NCBI RefSeq assembly: GCF_030691015.1
Contig: NZ_JAUYFF010000008.1
Coordinates: forward strand, 124,001 to 188,000
Source: Sulfuricurvum sp.
GTDB taxonomy: Bacteria; Campylobacterota; Campylobacteria; Campylobacterales; Sulfurimonadaceae
Direction of reading: 5' to 3'
Length of the DNA stretch: 64,000 bases
Under the pieces are notes generated by a model. That model worked only from the letters and a program-made list of their open reading frames with translations. It ran no database searches and was not told where the DNA came from. The position numbers and the translations under genes were made by a program. Below, piece by piece: positions 9,680 to 17,727 of this stretch; position 1 is the first letter of the stretch; every line of letters begins with the position of its first letter.

Positions 9680-10075
9680 ATGATCGCCATCCCTGTGGAA
9701 CAAAACAGCGATAATCCTATGAGTACAAAACTCTTCGGTAACGCCAAATTTTTCGCCTTAGTTGATCCAAAAAACAAACACTACACGATTATCCCCAATG
9801 AGGGGTGCGGCAACGGTATCAAAACCGCTCATTATCTGTTAGAGCAAGGGGCGACGTCCGCTTTGTACGGATTTTTAGGAGACGGTCCTTTTCATGTGAT
9901 GGTACGTGAGGGGATGGAAGTGTATTGGCTCGGGAAAGAGACAATGGCGCTTAATCAAGCGATTGAGGCCGCCTTCTCTGAATCTCTGGTTCGGGTTACC
10001 CCTGAAAATGCCGATAGTTATCTCGATCCGGGTACCAATGCGGGTGCGTGTGAATGCGGGTGTAGTCATGAGTGA
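9680..10075 (+). CDS. NifX/NifB-C family protein with Cys-rich tail
   Basis: This 131-residue protein has the dinitrogenase iron-molybdenum cofactor fold (IAIPVEQ...STKLFGNAKFFALVD), with the usual glycine-rich middle (ALYGFLGDGPF). It ends in GACECGCSHE, a Cys/His-rich tail that could bind metal. ATG 9680 is preferred to 9662 because AAAGGAG lies six bases before it. Its stop overlaps the next gene by eight bases. It probably binds a cofactor or cluster intermediate during nitrogenase assembly. It differs from the NifX at 7448 and lacks the NQHFG motif. Confidence 0.8.
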   Translation: MIAIPVEQNSDNPMSTKLFGNAKFFALVDPKNKHYTIIPNEGCGNGIKTAHYLLEQGATSALYGFLGDGPFHVMVREGMEVYWLGKETMALNQAIEAAFSESLVRVTPENADSYLDPGTNAGACECGCSHE

Positions 10076-10295
10076 GATCATTACCAATGAAATGGAAGAG
10101 ATTCGTCGACTTATCGTTGAGACCGTCGCCAAGCGCAACGCTCTCAAAACCGAGATGGCACAATGGTATGAAGCGCACAGTAAACGGTTTGAACATACCA
10201 ATGAACTCATCACGCTCGATTCAACCCTCAGCGAGCTAGACAGTCACTATAAGCGGCTGTGGGATTACCATAATACAAAACCTATCGCATCTTAA
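10068..10295 (+). CDS. Small helical protein, nif-associated, unknown
   Basis: This 75-residue protein begins in the overlap ATGAGTGA with the preceding NifX-like gene, so the two are likely coupled. It is charged and predicted largely helical, with a heptad-like pattern from about 5 to 66. I recognise no family. It contains no cysteine and no membrane segment. Location suggests a role in nitrogen fixation. Confidence 0.7.
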   Translation: MSEIITNEMEEIRRLIVETVAKRNALKTEMAQWYEAHSKRFEHTNELITLDSTLSELDSHYKRLWDYHNTKPIAS

Positions 10296-10305
10296 AGGAA
10301 AAACT

Positions 10306-10785
10306 ATGAATGAAAATCTACGCAATGACCTCATCAAACACGCCAAAGTAGCGTTTGAGCGGGCATGTACGTTACGGGAAAATGAGCGAATAGAAGTCTA
10401 TCTGAATGAGGGCACAGTAAAAGTAAGCGATGTTTTGGGAGAAGATGAAAACATCCTTTATGGCCAAAATCGTATCTTGTGTTATCAGGTATGGGGGCAT
10501 GATTATCTCGAAGAGGAGATCCGCACATGGATCGATCAGGCCCGAGCCGAGATCAGCCCTAAGCCGCTGGAAGAGAGTATTATCGAAACGCTGAACGCCG
10601 TTGCAGCGTCCAAAGGGCTAACCCCTGAAGAGATCACCTCCGCAGAAGTATTTGCCAACCTGAAAATGGATCAGTTAGAGCAAATCGAACACGCCATCAT
10701 CGAATACTGGTGGCATAATAAAGAGGTTGAAAATGCCAAGTCGCTGGCATTGGAGCAAATCAACGAAGCACTAAAAGGGTTATAA
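10306..10785 (+). CDS. Hypothetical cytoplasmic protein, nif-associated
   Basis: This 159-residue acidic protein is unknown to me. It is predicted mainly helical, with a conserved-looking aromatic patch (EYWWHNKE) near residue 138 and LTPEEITSAEVFANL before it. It follows the 75-residue gene by ten bases with an AAAGGAAAA ribosome site, so it is the third gene of the NifX-like operon. No cofactor motif is visible. Confidence 0.75.
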   Translation: MNENLRNDLIKHAKVAFERACTLRENERIEVYLNEGTVKVSDVLGEDENILYGQNRILCYQVWGHDYLEEEIRTWIDQARAEISPKPLEESIIETLNAVAASKGLTPEEITSAEVFANLKMDQLEQIEHAIIEYWWHNKEVENAKSLALEQINEALKGL

Positions 10786-10823
10786 TCCAATCCTGATATA
10801 AATTAATTTTTAATTATCAATGC

Positions 10824-10829
10824 TATAAT
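10824..10829 (+). promoter_or_regulatory. Extended -10 promoter (TGC TATAAT)
   Basis: A perfect TATAAT preceded by TGC lies 32 bases before the lipoprotein start at 10862. The upstream sequence is AT-rich with no clear -35 box. Confidence 0.55.
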
Positions 10830-10861
10830 TCAAAATAAATCGTATTAGTGGGAGTTATTTT

Positions 10862-11968
10862 ATGTTTTTGAAAACTGCTCTAATGTCAAGTGCCCTTTTT
10901 TTATCAGCACTTGTGATTAGTGGATGTACGACAGTTACTCCCCACGAATCTCTCAAAAACGGATTGATGAAAACATTTGATACCACCGGATATAACTATA
11001 CATCGACGACACGTATTACAAAACTCTCTTTCCCTAAAAATGAAACCAATACAACATCACGGACCTCTCTCTATCTGAAAAAAGGGATTGATATCATCCG
11101 AGGATTCTCGTTTGAGATTAACGGAGCGATTGATTATCGCGAGACCATCCGATCCGAAGCAATTTATGATCTCCATTACAATAAAGACAATGTCGAAATC
11201 TCGATGAAGTTCCCGTTTTTGTTCGATTATTCGACCAAAACACTCTATATGGGGAAAACATTTCTAAATACCATTTTCCCTATGCAGGCTGAAGATGAGG
11301 GGAAATTCATACGGTTTGATCTCAATGATACTCTCATTAGTAGCCTCATCACTGAAGAGAGTATGAAACAATTTGATGAAAAGAAAGTTCACAGTATCAA
11401 CGCTGCAATCAAAGAGGGGACGATCAAAGCTTTTAGCGACATAAACGGCTCGCATTTTAGTTACAAGCCGCTAAATTCTCTGGAAAAAAACAGCGGAAGT
11501 AGCAAAAAAGTTCACATCTCTCTCGATCATAATCAATCGATAAAGCTACTTTTAACCGTAACCGATTCGATAATTCAGAAAATGTACTCTGAATCACTGA
11601 TTACCAAAGAGGTATACGGTTCGTATATGTTTATCAGCGATCCGAACCAACTCGAACCGCTCATCAAAGAGCTTAACCTACAGCTAGAATTTGATTTCGG
11701 TATCGCTTCGGATGGACATATTGTTTATGTCCAATCACGAATCAATGGATCCGATAAACGTGATCGTTTTGCCCTCGGGATTGAGAACACTACCTCATTG
11801 GAACATTTCAATGCTCCAAAATTCACCCTTGATCCCAAAAGTTCAGGAAGTGTTGATTACCTAAAAGCCTTTAGCAGCTGGAAAGAGCTAATCCCCGCAG
11901 ATACGACCCAAGACTCATTTGAAGAGATTGAAAAGATAGTCGATACGAGCAGCGAACAAATTATCTAA
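10862..11968 (+). CDS. Putative lipoprotein, unknown
   Basis: This 368-residue protein has a lipoprotein signal peptide: a hydrophobic stretch and the lipobox VISGC at residues 18-22, so it is lipidated and membrane-anchored facing the periplasm. The rest is polar, with alternating strands, and shows no catalytic motif I know. Base composition is more AT-rich than the neighbouring nif genes. It has its own promoter and converges, two bases apart, with the small membrane gene at 11971. Confidence 0.75.
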   Translation: MFLKTALMSSALFLSALVISGCTTVTPHESLKNGLMKTFDTTGYNYTSTTRITKLSFPKNETNTTSRTSLYLKKGIDIIRGFSFEINGAIDYRETIRSEAIYDLHYNKDNVEISMKFPFLFDYSTKTLYMGKTFLNTIFPMQAEDEGKFIRFDLNDTLISSLITEESMKQFDEKKVHSINAAIKEGTIKAFSDINGSHFSYKPLNSLEKNSGSSKKVHISLDHNQSIKLLLTVTDSIIQKMYSESLITKEVYGSYMFISDPNQLEPLIKELNLQLEFDFGIASDGHIVYVQSRINGSDKRDRFALGIENTTSLEHFNAPKFTLDPKSSGSVDYLKAFSSWKELIPADTTQDSFEEIEKIVDTSSEQII

Positions 11969-11970
11969 AA

Positions 11971-12279
11971 TCAAAAAAAGAACCACACCAACAGAGCGGT
12001 GGCGATAGCAAGATTTACCCAGCTTCCCCCCTCTTCAAACATCATGACTAAAAAATCAAAATAGTATTTCTCTACCCCTCCGGCGTGCAACAGTGCCTCT
12101 TTGGCATAGGCAGTGATCTCTGCACCCCAAATAAAAGCGATAATCTCAGGAACAATCAAAAATAGGACGATTCCTAAAAATCCCCACACCGACTTTTCAG
12201 GTTTCATAGCGATAAGGGCTTTTTTCGTAGCGGGACTTTGAGCGATTTGAGCGGCTTTAGCATGTAGTTTTTGTTTCAT
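11971..12279 (-). CDS. Small membrane protein, unknown
   Basis: This 102-residue protein has two hydrophobic segments (about 31-52 and 85-102) separated by a polar stretch with an aromatic YYFDF. The basic N-terminus probably lies in the cytoplasm. It ends in LLVWFFF. No family is recognised. It is divergent from the gene at 12355. Confidence 0.6.
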   Translation of the reverse strand: MKQKLHAKAAQIAQSPATKKALIAMKPEKSVWGFLGIVLFLIVPEIIAFIWGAEITAYAKEALLHAGGVEKYYFDFLVMMFEEGGSWVNLAIATALLVWFFF

Positions 12280-12354
12280 AAGCGGAAGTTTACCCTCTTT
12301 ATTGATAGAACAATAATTGTATTGAGAGAGTTAACTAATCTTGAAGGAACCCTA

Positions 12355-12912
12355 ATGTCAATCCAAAGCTACATCGCCGAGAACAAACTCGAATGGATGA
12401 TCGTCTACAACGCCCCTACCGATGCGTACAAATACGCTTATCGCGGATGCCTCGTCGTAACAGAAGGTAAAGTGATCACTGCCGATAAAAGTCTCCCACC
12501 AAAAGAGATCGTGAAACAAGTGATCCTCGCTACCAACTCTGACAAAATTGACTTCTTGGCGTGTGAACTCACATCATTGGATATTTTTGAAGGTTTCGTA
12601 GCGAAATACAAAGAGTTCTTGACTCCTGAGGGGAAATATCTTCTTTTCGTCTCCGACATTATCGGAAAAGGCTCATTCGTTTATGAGGGAATCACCTTCC
12701 ATACCTTTTCATTGGATGAAAGTTCTGTATGGAATGACTTGCTCGATATTGCCGATCTCTCAAAAGGGGATTTGAAAAAGATGTCCGACAAAGAGAAAAT
12801 TGATGCGGTATGTAAAGAGGTTCTACGCAGTAACCTCCGTCTTAGCGAAAAAACGTACGAAGAGATCAAATCGTTCCAACGCGGCGGAAAACTCTCTTTC
12901 GGAGCGGTGTAA
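12355..12912 (+). CDS. Hypothetical cytoplasmic protein
   Basis: This 185-residue protein is unknown to me. ATG 12355 is used because GAAGGAAC precedes it; the in-frame ATG at 12271 would overlap the divergent gene. The sequence mixes strands and helices (DKIDFLACELTS, YLLFVSDIIGKGSFVYEG) and has no signal peptide or cofactor motif. It is monocistronic and ends at a strong hairpin (12921-12947). Confidence 0.7.
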   Translation: MSIQSYIAENKLEWMIVYNAPTDAYKYAYRGCLVVTEGKVITADKSLPPKEIVKQVILATNSDKIDFLACELTSLDIFEGFVAKYKEFLTPEGKYLLFVSDIIGKGSFVYEGITFHTFSLDESSVWNDLLDIADLSKGDLKKMSDKEKIDAVCKEVLRSNLRLSEKTYEEIKSFQRGGKLSFGAV

Positions 12913-12920
12913 TCCTAGTG

Positions 12921-12947
12921 CTCATTTCCTTTTATATAGGAAATGAG
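12921..12947 (+). terminator. Hairpin after the 12355 gene
   Basis: A perfect ten-base stem, CTCATTTCCT (12921-12930) paired with AGGAAATGAG (12938-12947), encloses a seven-base loop. It lies nine bases after the stop codon. No long T-run follows, so efficiency is uncertain. Confidence 0.65.
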
Positions 12948-13158
12948 TATCCGTTCTCATACTAATGCCCGAAATTCTTTCATAGCCAATCTCCTTCACT
13001 TCCACTGCACTTGTTTACTTAACGCTACACAAATGTTAAATTCATAGTAAATTAATAGATTTACTTGATATTAATCAAAGCACTATGCTACCATACATGA
13101 ATAGTCATTCACTTTTGACACTATACAAAATTAATTTATATTCATGAGGAGTAGCCCT
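12948..13158 (+). promoter_or_regulatory. Upstream region of the CetB/CetA-like pair
   Basis: This AT-rich non-coding stretch precedes the taxis genes. The only clear element is GAGGAG at 13147-13152, the ribosome site for the ATG at 13159. No palindrome or riboswitch was recognised. Confidence 0.3.
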
Positions 13159-13647
13159 ATGGCTGGAAAAGAGGTATTTTTTCTAGACAACCAATTTATT
13201 GTCTCAAAAACAGATACATCCGGAAAAATAATATACGGTAATGAGCTATTTGTTCAAATATCAGGCTATAGTGAATCCGAATTGCTCAATCAGCCGCATA
13301 ATATATTACGGCATCCTGATATGCCAGCAACCGTCTATAAACACTTATGGGATCATATTAAACAAAAAGAAGAAGTTTTTGCCTATGTTATCAATCGTAC
13401 CAAAAATCAAGACTTTTACTGGGTATTTGCACATATTACTGCAAGTTTAGATGATAACAATAAGATCATTGCCTACCATTCCGTACGACGCAAACCTGAT
13501 ATACAAGCCTTGGATGCGATAAAACCGCTTTATCAAGCTTTATTAATAGCAGAGCGCAGCGGAGGGATTCAATCAGGAGAAGCATTACTGAATACTGAGT
13601 TACAAAAACGAAAGGTCACCTACGATGAATTTGTCCTCTCTCTCTAA
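13159..13647 (+). CDS. PAS-domain energy-taxis sensor, CetB/Aer-like
   Basis: This 162-residue soluble protein is a PAS domain (about 10-125) of the Aer type, with the RHPDMP and WVFAHITAS segments characteristic of that group, which binds FAD. It resembles CetB of Campylobacter, the separate sensor that signals through the membrane receptor CetA. ATG 13159 follows GAGGAG. It overlaps the next gene, a chemoreceptor with no periplasmic domain, by 23 bases. Together they probably read redox or electron-transport state. Aer-like identity is confident; the two-protein function is inferred. Confidence 0.85.
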   Translation: MAGKEVFFLDNQFIVSKTDTSGKIIYGNELFVQISGYSESELLNQPHNILRHPDMPATVYKHLWDHIKQKEEVFAYVINRTKNQDFYWVFAHITASLDDNNKIIAYHSVRRKPDIQALDAIKPLYQALLIAERSGGIQSGEALLNTELQKRKVTYDEFVLSL

Positions 13648-15058
13648 ATTACAACATTTAAATCTTCTCGCGATCATTGTATTTGCAATTGCACTCATTT
13701 TTGAACTTGCGACCATCGGATTTGACTGGATTCGGTTATTGAATCTCATCAATTTTGCCATTGCTTGGGCTATCTTTATTCATATACGTAAAGTTCAATC
13801 AACCATCAAAAAAGTAGCTGACGTTATGAAAGAGATTGAACAAGGGCATATGGATTCACGTATCATCTCCATTGATGAAGGCGGTGAATTAAAATCACTT
13901 TGCTGGAATACCAACAATATGATCGACCAGCTTCAAGTCTATATGAATGATACCTATTCCGTCATTGAAGCACTGAGCAAAGACCGTTTTCATCGAAAAG
14001 TTCAAATATCCGGTCTAAAAGGATCTTTTAAACGCTCGGCTGAATACATTAATCAAAACGTCGAAAAAATGAAAGATCACCACAACTCGCTTAAACTTTT
14101 TGATTTGGACGGAAAACTAGCTGAGATCAGCCGTTCCACCGGTGGTTTGGATGTTATACAGCAAGATCTTTTATATACGTTAGATAATCTATCCAATATC
14201 GCAAAACTCTCCCAAAATACGGCAACACAATCAACAGAAACCGTCGGTTCTCTCGGTGAGGTAACAAACAATCTCTTTCAATTGATTGAATTAGTCCAGA
14301 ACTCCAACGACACCATCAACGTATTAAGCACTAAAGCCAATGATATTAATTCCGTCATCAACCTGATTAAAGATATTGCCGATCAAACTAATCTATTAGC
14401 ACTCAATGCAGCTATCGAAGCGGCACGTGCAGGTGAACACGGTAGAGGATTTGCCGTCGTTGCGGATGAAGTACGAAAATTGGCTGAAAAAACACAAAAA
14501 GCGACTAACGAAATATCCATCGCGATACAAACACTTCAGCAAGAAACGACTGAAATTCAAGACAGCTCAGACAACATGAATACGATTGCTACAAAATCAA
14601 CCAGTTTGATTCAAAGTTTTACCGATTCTATCTCCGACTTCAATACAAATGCACTCCAAACCGCAAAAGTTGTGGGAAGTATTGAGATGATTGCTTATAT
14701 TACTCTGGCAAAAATTGACCATATACTCTTCAAAGGTAATGCCTATAACGCTGTATATACACGAAAAATGGACGGGAATGTTGTTGACCATCATAATTGT
14801 CGATTCGGTAAATGGTACGATACGGGACAAGGAAAAATACTGTTTAGCCACTTTCCGTCCTATAACACTGTTTTAGAACCACACAAAAAAATCCATGCGC
14901 ATATTCATGAAATAGATGAAATGATCGAAAGTGAAAACGCACTATTAGAGAATAAAACAATAATAATTGACCGATTCCAAAAAGTCGAAAGTGCCTCTCA
15001 AGAATTATTTACTATTATGGATACCATGCTCAAAGAGGCTCAGGGCACGATGAAATAG
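13625..15058 (+). CDS. Methyl-accepting chemotaxis protein with CZB domain, CetA-like
   Basis: This 477-residue receptor has two closely spaced N-terminal membrane helices (about 10-32 and 36-55) with almost no periplasmic loop, as in CetA. A HAMP-like linker follows, then the MCP signalling hairpin near 245-290 ([20 protein letters not shown]). The C-terminus is a zinc-binding CZB domain (about 360-470) with [11 protein letters not shown]. It starts inside the PAS gene. It should relay the PAS signal to CheA/CheW, with zinc or oxidant sensing by CZB as a second input. Confidence 0.9.
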   Translation: MNLSSLSKLQHLNLLAIIVFAIALIFELATIGFDWIRLLNLINFAIAWAIFIHIRKVQSTIKKVADVMKEIEQGHMDSRIISIDEGGELKSLCWNTNNMIDQLQVYMNDTYSVIEALSKDRFHRKVQISGLKGSFKRSAEYINQNVEKMKDHHNSLKLFDLDGKLAEISRSTGGLDVIQQDLLYTLDNLSNIAKLSQNTATQSTETVGSLGEVTNNLFQLIELVQNSNDTINVLSTKANDINSVINLIKDIADQTNLLALNAAIEAARAGEHGRGFAVVADEVRKLAEKTQKATNEISIAIQTLQQETTEIQDSSDNMNTIATKSTSLIQSFTDSISDFNTNALQTAKVVGSIEMIAYITLAKIDHILFKGNAYNAVYTRKMDGNVVDHHNCRFGKWYDTGQGKILFSHFPSYNTVLEPHKKIHAHIHEIDEMIESENALLENKTIIIDRFQKVESASQELFTIMDTMLKEAQGTMK

Positions 15059-15066
15059 CCTTAAAG

Positions 15067-15486
15067 TTATTCAGCCCGAATCTGCAAGCATCCCTTTTCC
15101 AGACAGTTGATTTTCGGCATTGGTTTGACATAGCGTTCCAACACTTCGGATACTCTGTCCGCATCAAACCCGCACAGTTTCTCCGTTCCGATCACCATCA
15201 GCGGGCGACGGATCAAAATCGGATTAGCCATCAGCAACTCCATGGCAGAGCCTTCATCCAGTGTTTCAGGAAAAATCTCGCCGTTTTTGATCGCGGGGGC
15301 GGCAGGATTAAACCAATCGGCTACCTTTTTACCCTCCATAAAACTGCGAAGAGTATCAGCATCCAAACCGTGTTCGAGAAGGTTTCGCTCAATGAGGGTA
15401 CAGCCACTTTGACGGAGTATCTGCTTTTGCTTGGCATTGGCGGCACAAAAAGGTTTTTCATAAAAGACCACTAACTTTATCATCAT
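15067..15486 (-). CDS. NifO/ArsC-like nitrogenase-associated protein
   Basis: This 139-residue protein has the ArsC/Spx thioredoxin-like fold. It begins with VVFYEKPFCAANAKQK, where a single Cys replaces the usual CxxC, and contains ILIRRPLMVIG, the substrate-loop region. It matches the family called nitrogenase-associated protein (NifO type) in nif clusters, whose biochemical role is poorly defined. The start codon overlaps the stop of the 80-residue gene upstream (ATGATG). It is the last gene of the nifQ operon. The C-terminus carries two extra cysteines (CLEKGC). Confidence 0.8.
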   Translation of the reverse strand: MMIKLVVFYEKPFCAANAKQKQILRQSGCTLIERNLLEHGLDADTLRSFMEGKKVADWFNPAAPAIKNGEIFPETLDEGSAMELLMANPILIRRPLMVIGTEKLCGFDADRVSEVLERYVKPMPKINCLEKGCLQIRAE

Positions 15487-15725
15487 TCCATCCCGATGAG
15501 CGTACGCCCTTTTTTGTTCAGATAGAAAGTATCGAATCCATCGTCTCCCGCCGTCATGCATTCACCCAAATACCCCTCGTCGTAGAGATTACTGATGATG
15601 CTACGCACCTCATCCGTATCCATCTGCGCATATTCGGCGATATCGACCGCCTCGTAGATATTGTATTCGATCTCGTCACTCAGCGAAAAAATCGCCTGCA
15701 TAACCCGTAGTGTTGATTCATTCAT
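15483..15725 (-). CDS. Small winged-helix-like protein in the nifQ operon
   Basis: This 80-residue protein resembles a winged helix-turn-helix (helix AQMDTDEVRSIISNLYDEGYL, then a wing ending YLNKKGRTLI). It could bind DNA or act as a small adaptor. It lies 24 bases after the NifQ-like gene and overlaps the NifO-like start, so all three are co-transcribed. I do not know a named family. Confidence 0.7.
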   Translation of the reverse strand: MNESTLRVMQAIFSLSDEIEYNIYEAVDIAEYAQMDTDEVRSIISNLYDEGYLGECMTAGDDGFDTFYLNKKGRTLIGME

Positions 15726-15749
15726 GATATTTTCCTTTAAACCGTAATT

Positions 15750-16079
15750 TCACGCACTCGCCTCCGCGATCAAACAGGTAAAGCAGTGCTCTTGATCATG
15801 ACACGTCGCACACGCGGGGGCAACTTTTCCGATGGCGTCGTAGAGAAATTTTTTCCAGAGTTTATCTTTGGGCTTCAGCGATGCAAGACGAGGGAAATGT
15901 GTAGCCATATAGGCACCCATTTGTACACGGCTTTTAAAGCCCAAATCCTGATAAAGATGGTTCATTTCCAGTGATTTTTTAGCGATATGCGGTGCAATCA
16001 CATATCGTGCTTCATCATCTATCGCGTATTTTTTCAAATAATCTTCTATCTCACGGCATAAAGTATCCAGTTCGCTCAT
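15750..16079 (-). CDS. nifQ: NifQ-like molybdenum donor, short form
   Basis: NifQ delivers a Mo-Fe-S unit for FeMo-cofactor. This 109-residue protein matches the NifQ C-terminal part: HLYQDLGFKSRVQMGAYM, HFPRLA and KLWKKFLYDAI are family signatures. Usual NifQ is about 170-200 residues with a C-x4-C-x2-C-x5-C motif. Here the cysteines are C90, C93, C99 and C102 (C-x2-C-x5-C-x2-C), so the first is missing and a new one follows the last. ATG 16079 follows AAGGAAAAGG. A candidate sigma-54 promoter lies 32 bases upstream. Confidence 0.82.
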   Translation of the reverse strand: MSELDTLCREIEDYLKKYAIDDEARYVIAPHIAKKSLEMNHLYQDLGFKSRVQMGAYMATHFPRLASLKPKDKLWKKFLYDAIGKVAPACATCHDQEHCFTCLIAEASA

Positions 16080-16110
16080 GGCCTTTTCCTTGGACGGTTT
16101 AAAAAGATAA

Positions 16111-16126
16111 TGCAATTTTCGTGCAC
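16111..16126 (-). promoter_or_regulatory. Candidate sigma-54 promoter of the nifQ operon
   Basis: On the minus strand the site reads GTGCACGAAAATTGCA. Compared with the consensus TGGCACGNNNNTTGCA it differs only in its first two bases, keeps the -12 GC and has exact spacing. The -24 GG is TG here, which weakens it. Transcription would start about 20 bases before nifQ. RpoN is encoded at 51294-52559. Confidence 0.55.
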
Positions 16127-16183
16127 GCCCCTTTCAGAGACCATTTTTTGCCCGAAAGGCTTCTTTCATTAGGAAAATCTAGG

Positions 16184-16189
16184 TAGAAT
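16184..16189 (+). promoter_or_regulatory. -10 hexamer abutting a start codon
   Basis: TAGAAT ends eight bases before the ATG at 16198, and no Shine-Dalgarno is evident. Transcription would start at or beside the start codon, suggesting a leaderless message. Confidence 0.35.
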
Positions 16190-16197
16190 GCGCGGTT

Positions 16198-17052
16198 ATG
16201 AAACGAACCAAATCTTTTTCCCTTTACGCATTTATAATCGCCGCTTTGGTTCACCTCATCATTCTACTAGTGCTTATTTTATTAGACCAATTTAAACCGC
16301 TCCCTCCTCCTCCCGAAGAAATGAGTGAGCCGAAAGAAGAGCGTTTCAGGCTCTCGATGAAAGAACGCCCGAACATTACAAAAGAGGCCATTGTTAAAAA
16401 CGAGATTCCGAAAGTGATTCCAAACCGTTCGATTCCGCGCGGAGAGCAGATGATCAAAGATGCTCAGCCTCTGCCAAAACCGCAAAAGCCCAAATCGCTG
16501 ACACCTGAAACTAAACCGACTCCTCCCACCCCTGAGCCGATCCCAGAACCCAGAAAAGCGTTCGAGCGCCATGTTGCCAAGCCGGTTGCTGAGATAGAGC
16601 GAAAACCCCTAGCGAAAAAAGAGTTCAGTCTCCATGACAGCCTCTCAAAAGCTGACCCCTCCGCACAGGATCGACCGACCCGTAGTTCTACCAAAATTGC
16701 CGATTCTATCCAACGTCTTTATGGGGATAAGTTCAATGAACTCTCCGAGGGGGAGCAAAAATATATCCTCGATAACCAAGAGGTAATGCGCCGTATAACC
16801 CAAGGGGTCTTGGATCGCTACGGACGAAGCCGCATCCCCGATAGCATTCGGACAAACGATACCAATATGATCGAGTTTTATCTCCTCCCTGATGGAAGCA
16901 TCTCAGACATACGCTTTCTCAAAAACAGCAATCTCGCTATTTTGGATGACACGACCAAAGAGGTGATCGAACTCGCCTATTCCAAATATCCCCGACCTCA
17001 GCAAAAAACACTGATCCGCTATCGGGTATGGTATAACCTTACCGGTTATTAA
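16198..17052 (+). CDS. TonB-like protein, first of a tandem pair
   Basis: This 284-residue protein has TonB/TolA architecture: a short basic N-terminus, one membrane anchor (about 10-30), a long Pro/Lys/Glu-rich periplasmic spacer (about 35-150) and a C-terminal globular domain (about 185-284) ending in FYLLPDGSISDIRFLKNS and RYRVWYNL. TonB proteins pass proton-motive energy to outer-membrane receptors. ExbB/ExbD are not nearby. It is followed after 13 bases by a shorter paralogue. Which receptor it serves is unknown. Confidence 0.8.
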   Translation: MKRTKSFSLYAFIIAALVHLIILLVLILLDQFKPLPPPPEEMSEPKEERFRLSMKERPNITKEAIVKNEIPKVIPNRSIPRGEQMIKDAQPLPKPQKPKSLTPETKPTPPTPEPIPEPRKAFERHVAKPVAEIERKPLAKKEFSLHDSLSKADPSAQDRPTRSSTKIADSIQRLYGDKFNELSEGEQKYILDNQEVMRRITQGVLDRYGRSRIPDSIRTNDTNMIEFYLLPDGSISDIRFLKNSNLAILDDTTKEVIELAYSKYPRPQQKTLIRYRVWYNLTGY

Positions 17053-17065
17053 ACCGCTATCCTAG

Positions 17066-17716
17066 ATGAAACCGAATCCATCTCTCCTCTCACTCCTCAT
17101 CGCACTCTTGATTCATTCAGTGATACTTGTTTTGGTTTGGTATGGAATTTCCCATGAAGAGAATGAAGATAAACCTTTTTACAAAGAGAAGCGTTTCGGC
17201 GTAACCCTGAATGAAGAGACCGATATAAAGGAGAAAATTACCCCTCCATCCGCTCCGCCTCAGAGCAGTGCCATTTCAAAGGGAAAAAAAGCGGATGCAC
17301 CGATGCCGCTTGCACAGCAGCCCATCCATTCGACAGAGCTCAAACGTATCACCGAAGCCGACCGAGAGAGCCTCCCCTATTCCGTTCTCCACCACTACGG
17401 TGATGAATTTTTTGAACTCTCCGCAGGAGAACAGCACTACATCATCGATAATCTTCAAAGAATCCGTAAAATAAATGAAGTGGTCGGCACTAGGTTGCTT
17501 CGTGACCGATCCGATGTCGATCCGATGGATAATAATGTCGTTGAATTCATCCTCAAGCCTGATGGAAGCATCAGCGATCTGACGTTAGAAAAAAACCGCA
17601 TCGGAACGGCACTTGATGAGCTGACGTTGCAGACCATCAACCTCGCCCATCCCAAATATCCGAAACCCGAACAGCCCACACGGGTACGGATACGGGTTTA
17701 TATTATCGTCAAATAA
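17066..17716 (+). CDS. TonB-like protein, second of a tandem pair
   Basis: This 216-residue protein repeats the layout of its neighbour: membrane anchor (about 8-27), short Pro-rich spacer and a C-terminal domain (about 110-216). The paralogy shows in YGDEFFELSAGEQHYIIDN against YGDKFNELSEGEQKYILDN and in LKPDGSISDLTL. The spacer is about 60 residues shorter, so it reaches less far across the periplasm. It probably shares a transcript with the first gene. It converges with the diguanylate cyclase at 17728. Confidence 0.78.
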   Translation: MKPNPSLLSLLIALLIHSVILVLVWYGISHEENEDKPFYKEKRFGVTLNEETDIKEKITPPSAPPQSSAISKGKKADAPMPLAQQPIHSTELKRITEADRESLPYSVLHHYGDEFFELSAGEQHYIIDNLQRIRKINEVVGTRLLRDRSDVDPMDNNVVEFILKPDGSISDLTLEKNRIGTALDELTLQTINLAHPKYPKPEQPTRVRIRVYIIVK

Positions 17717-17727
17717 ACGGATTCAAC

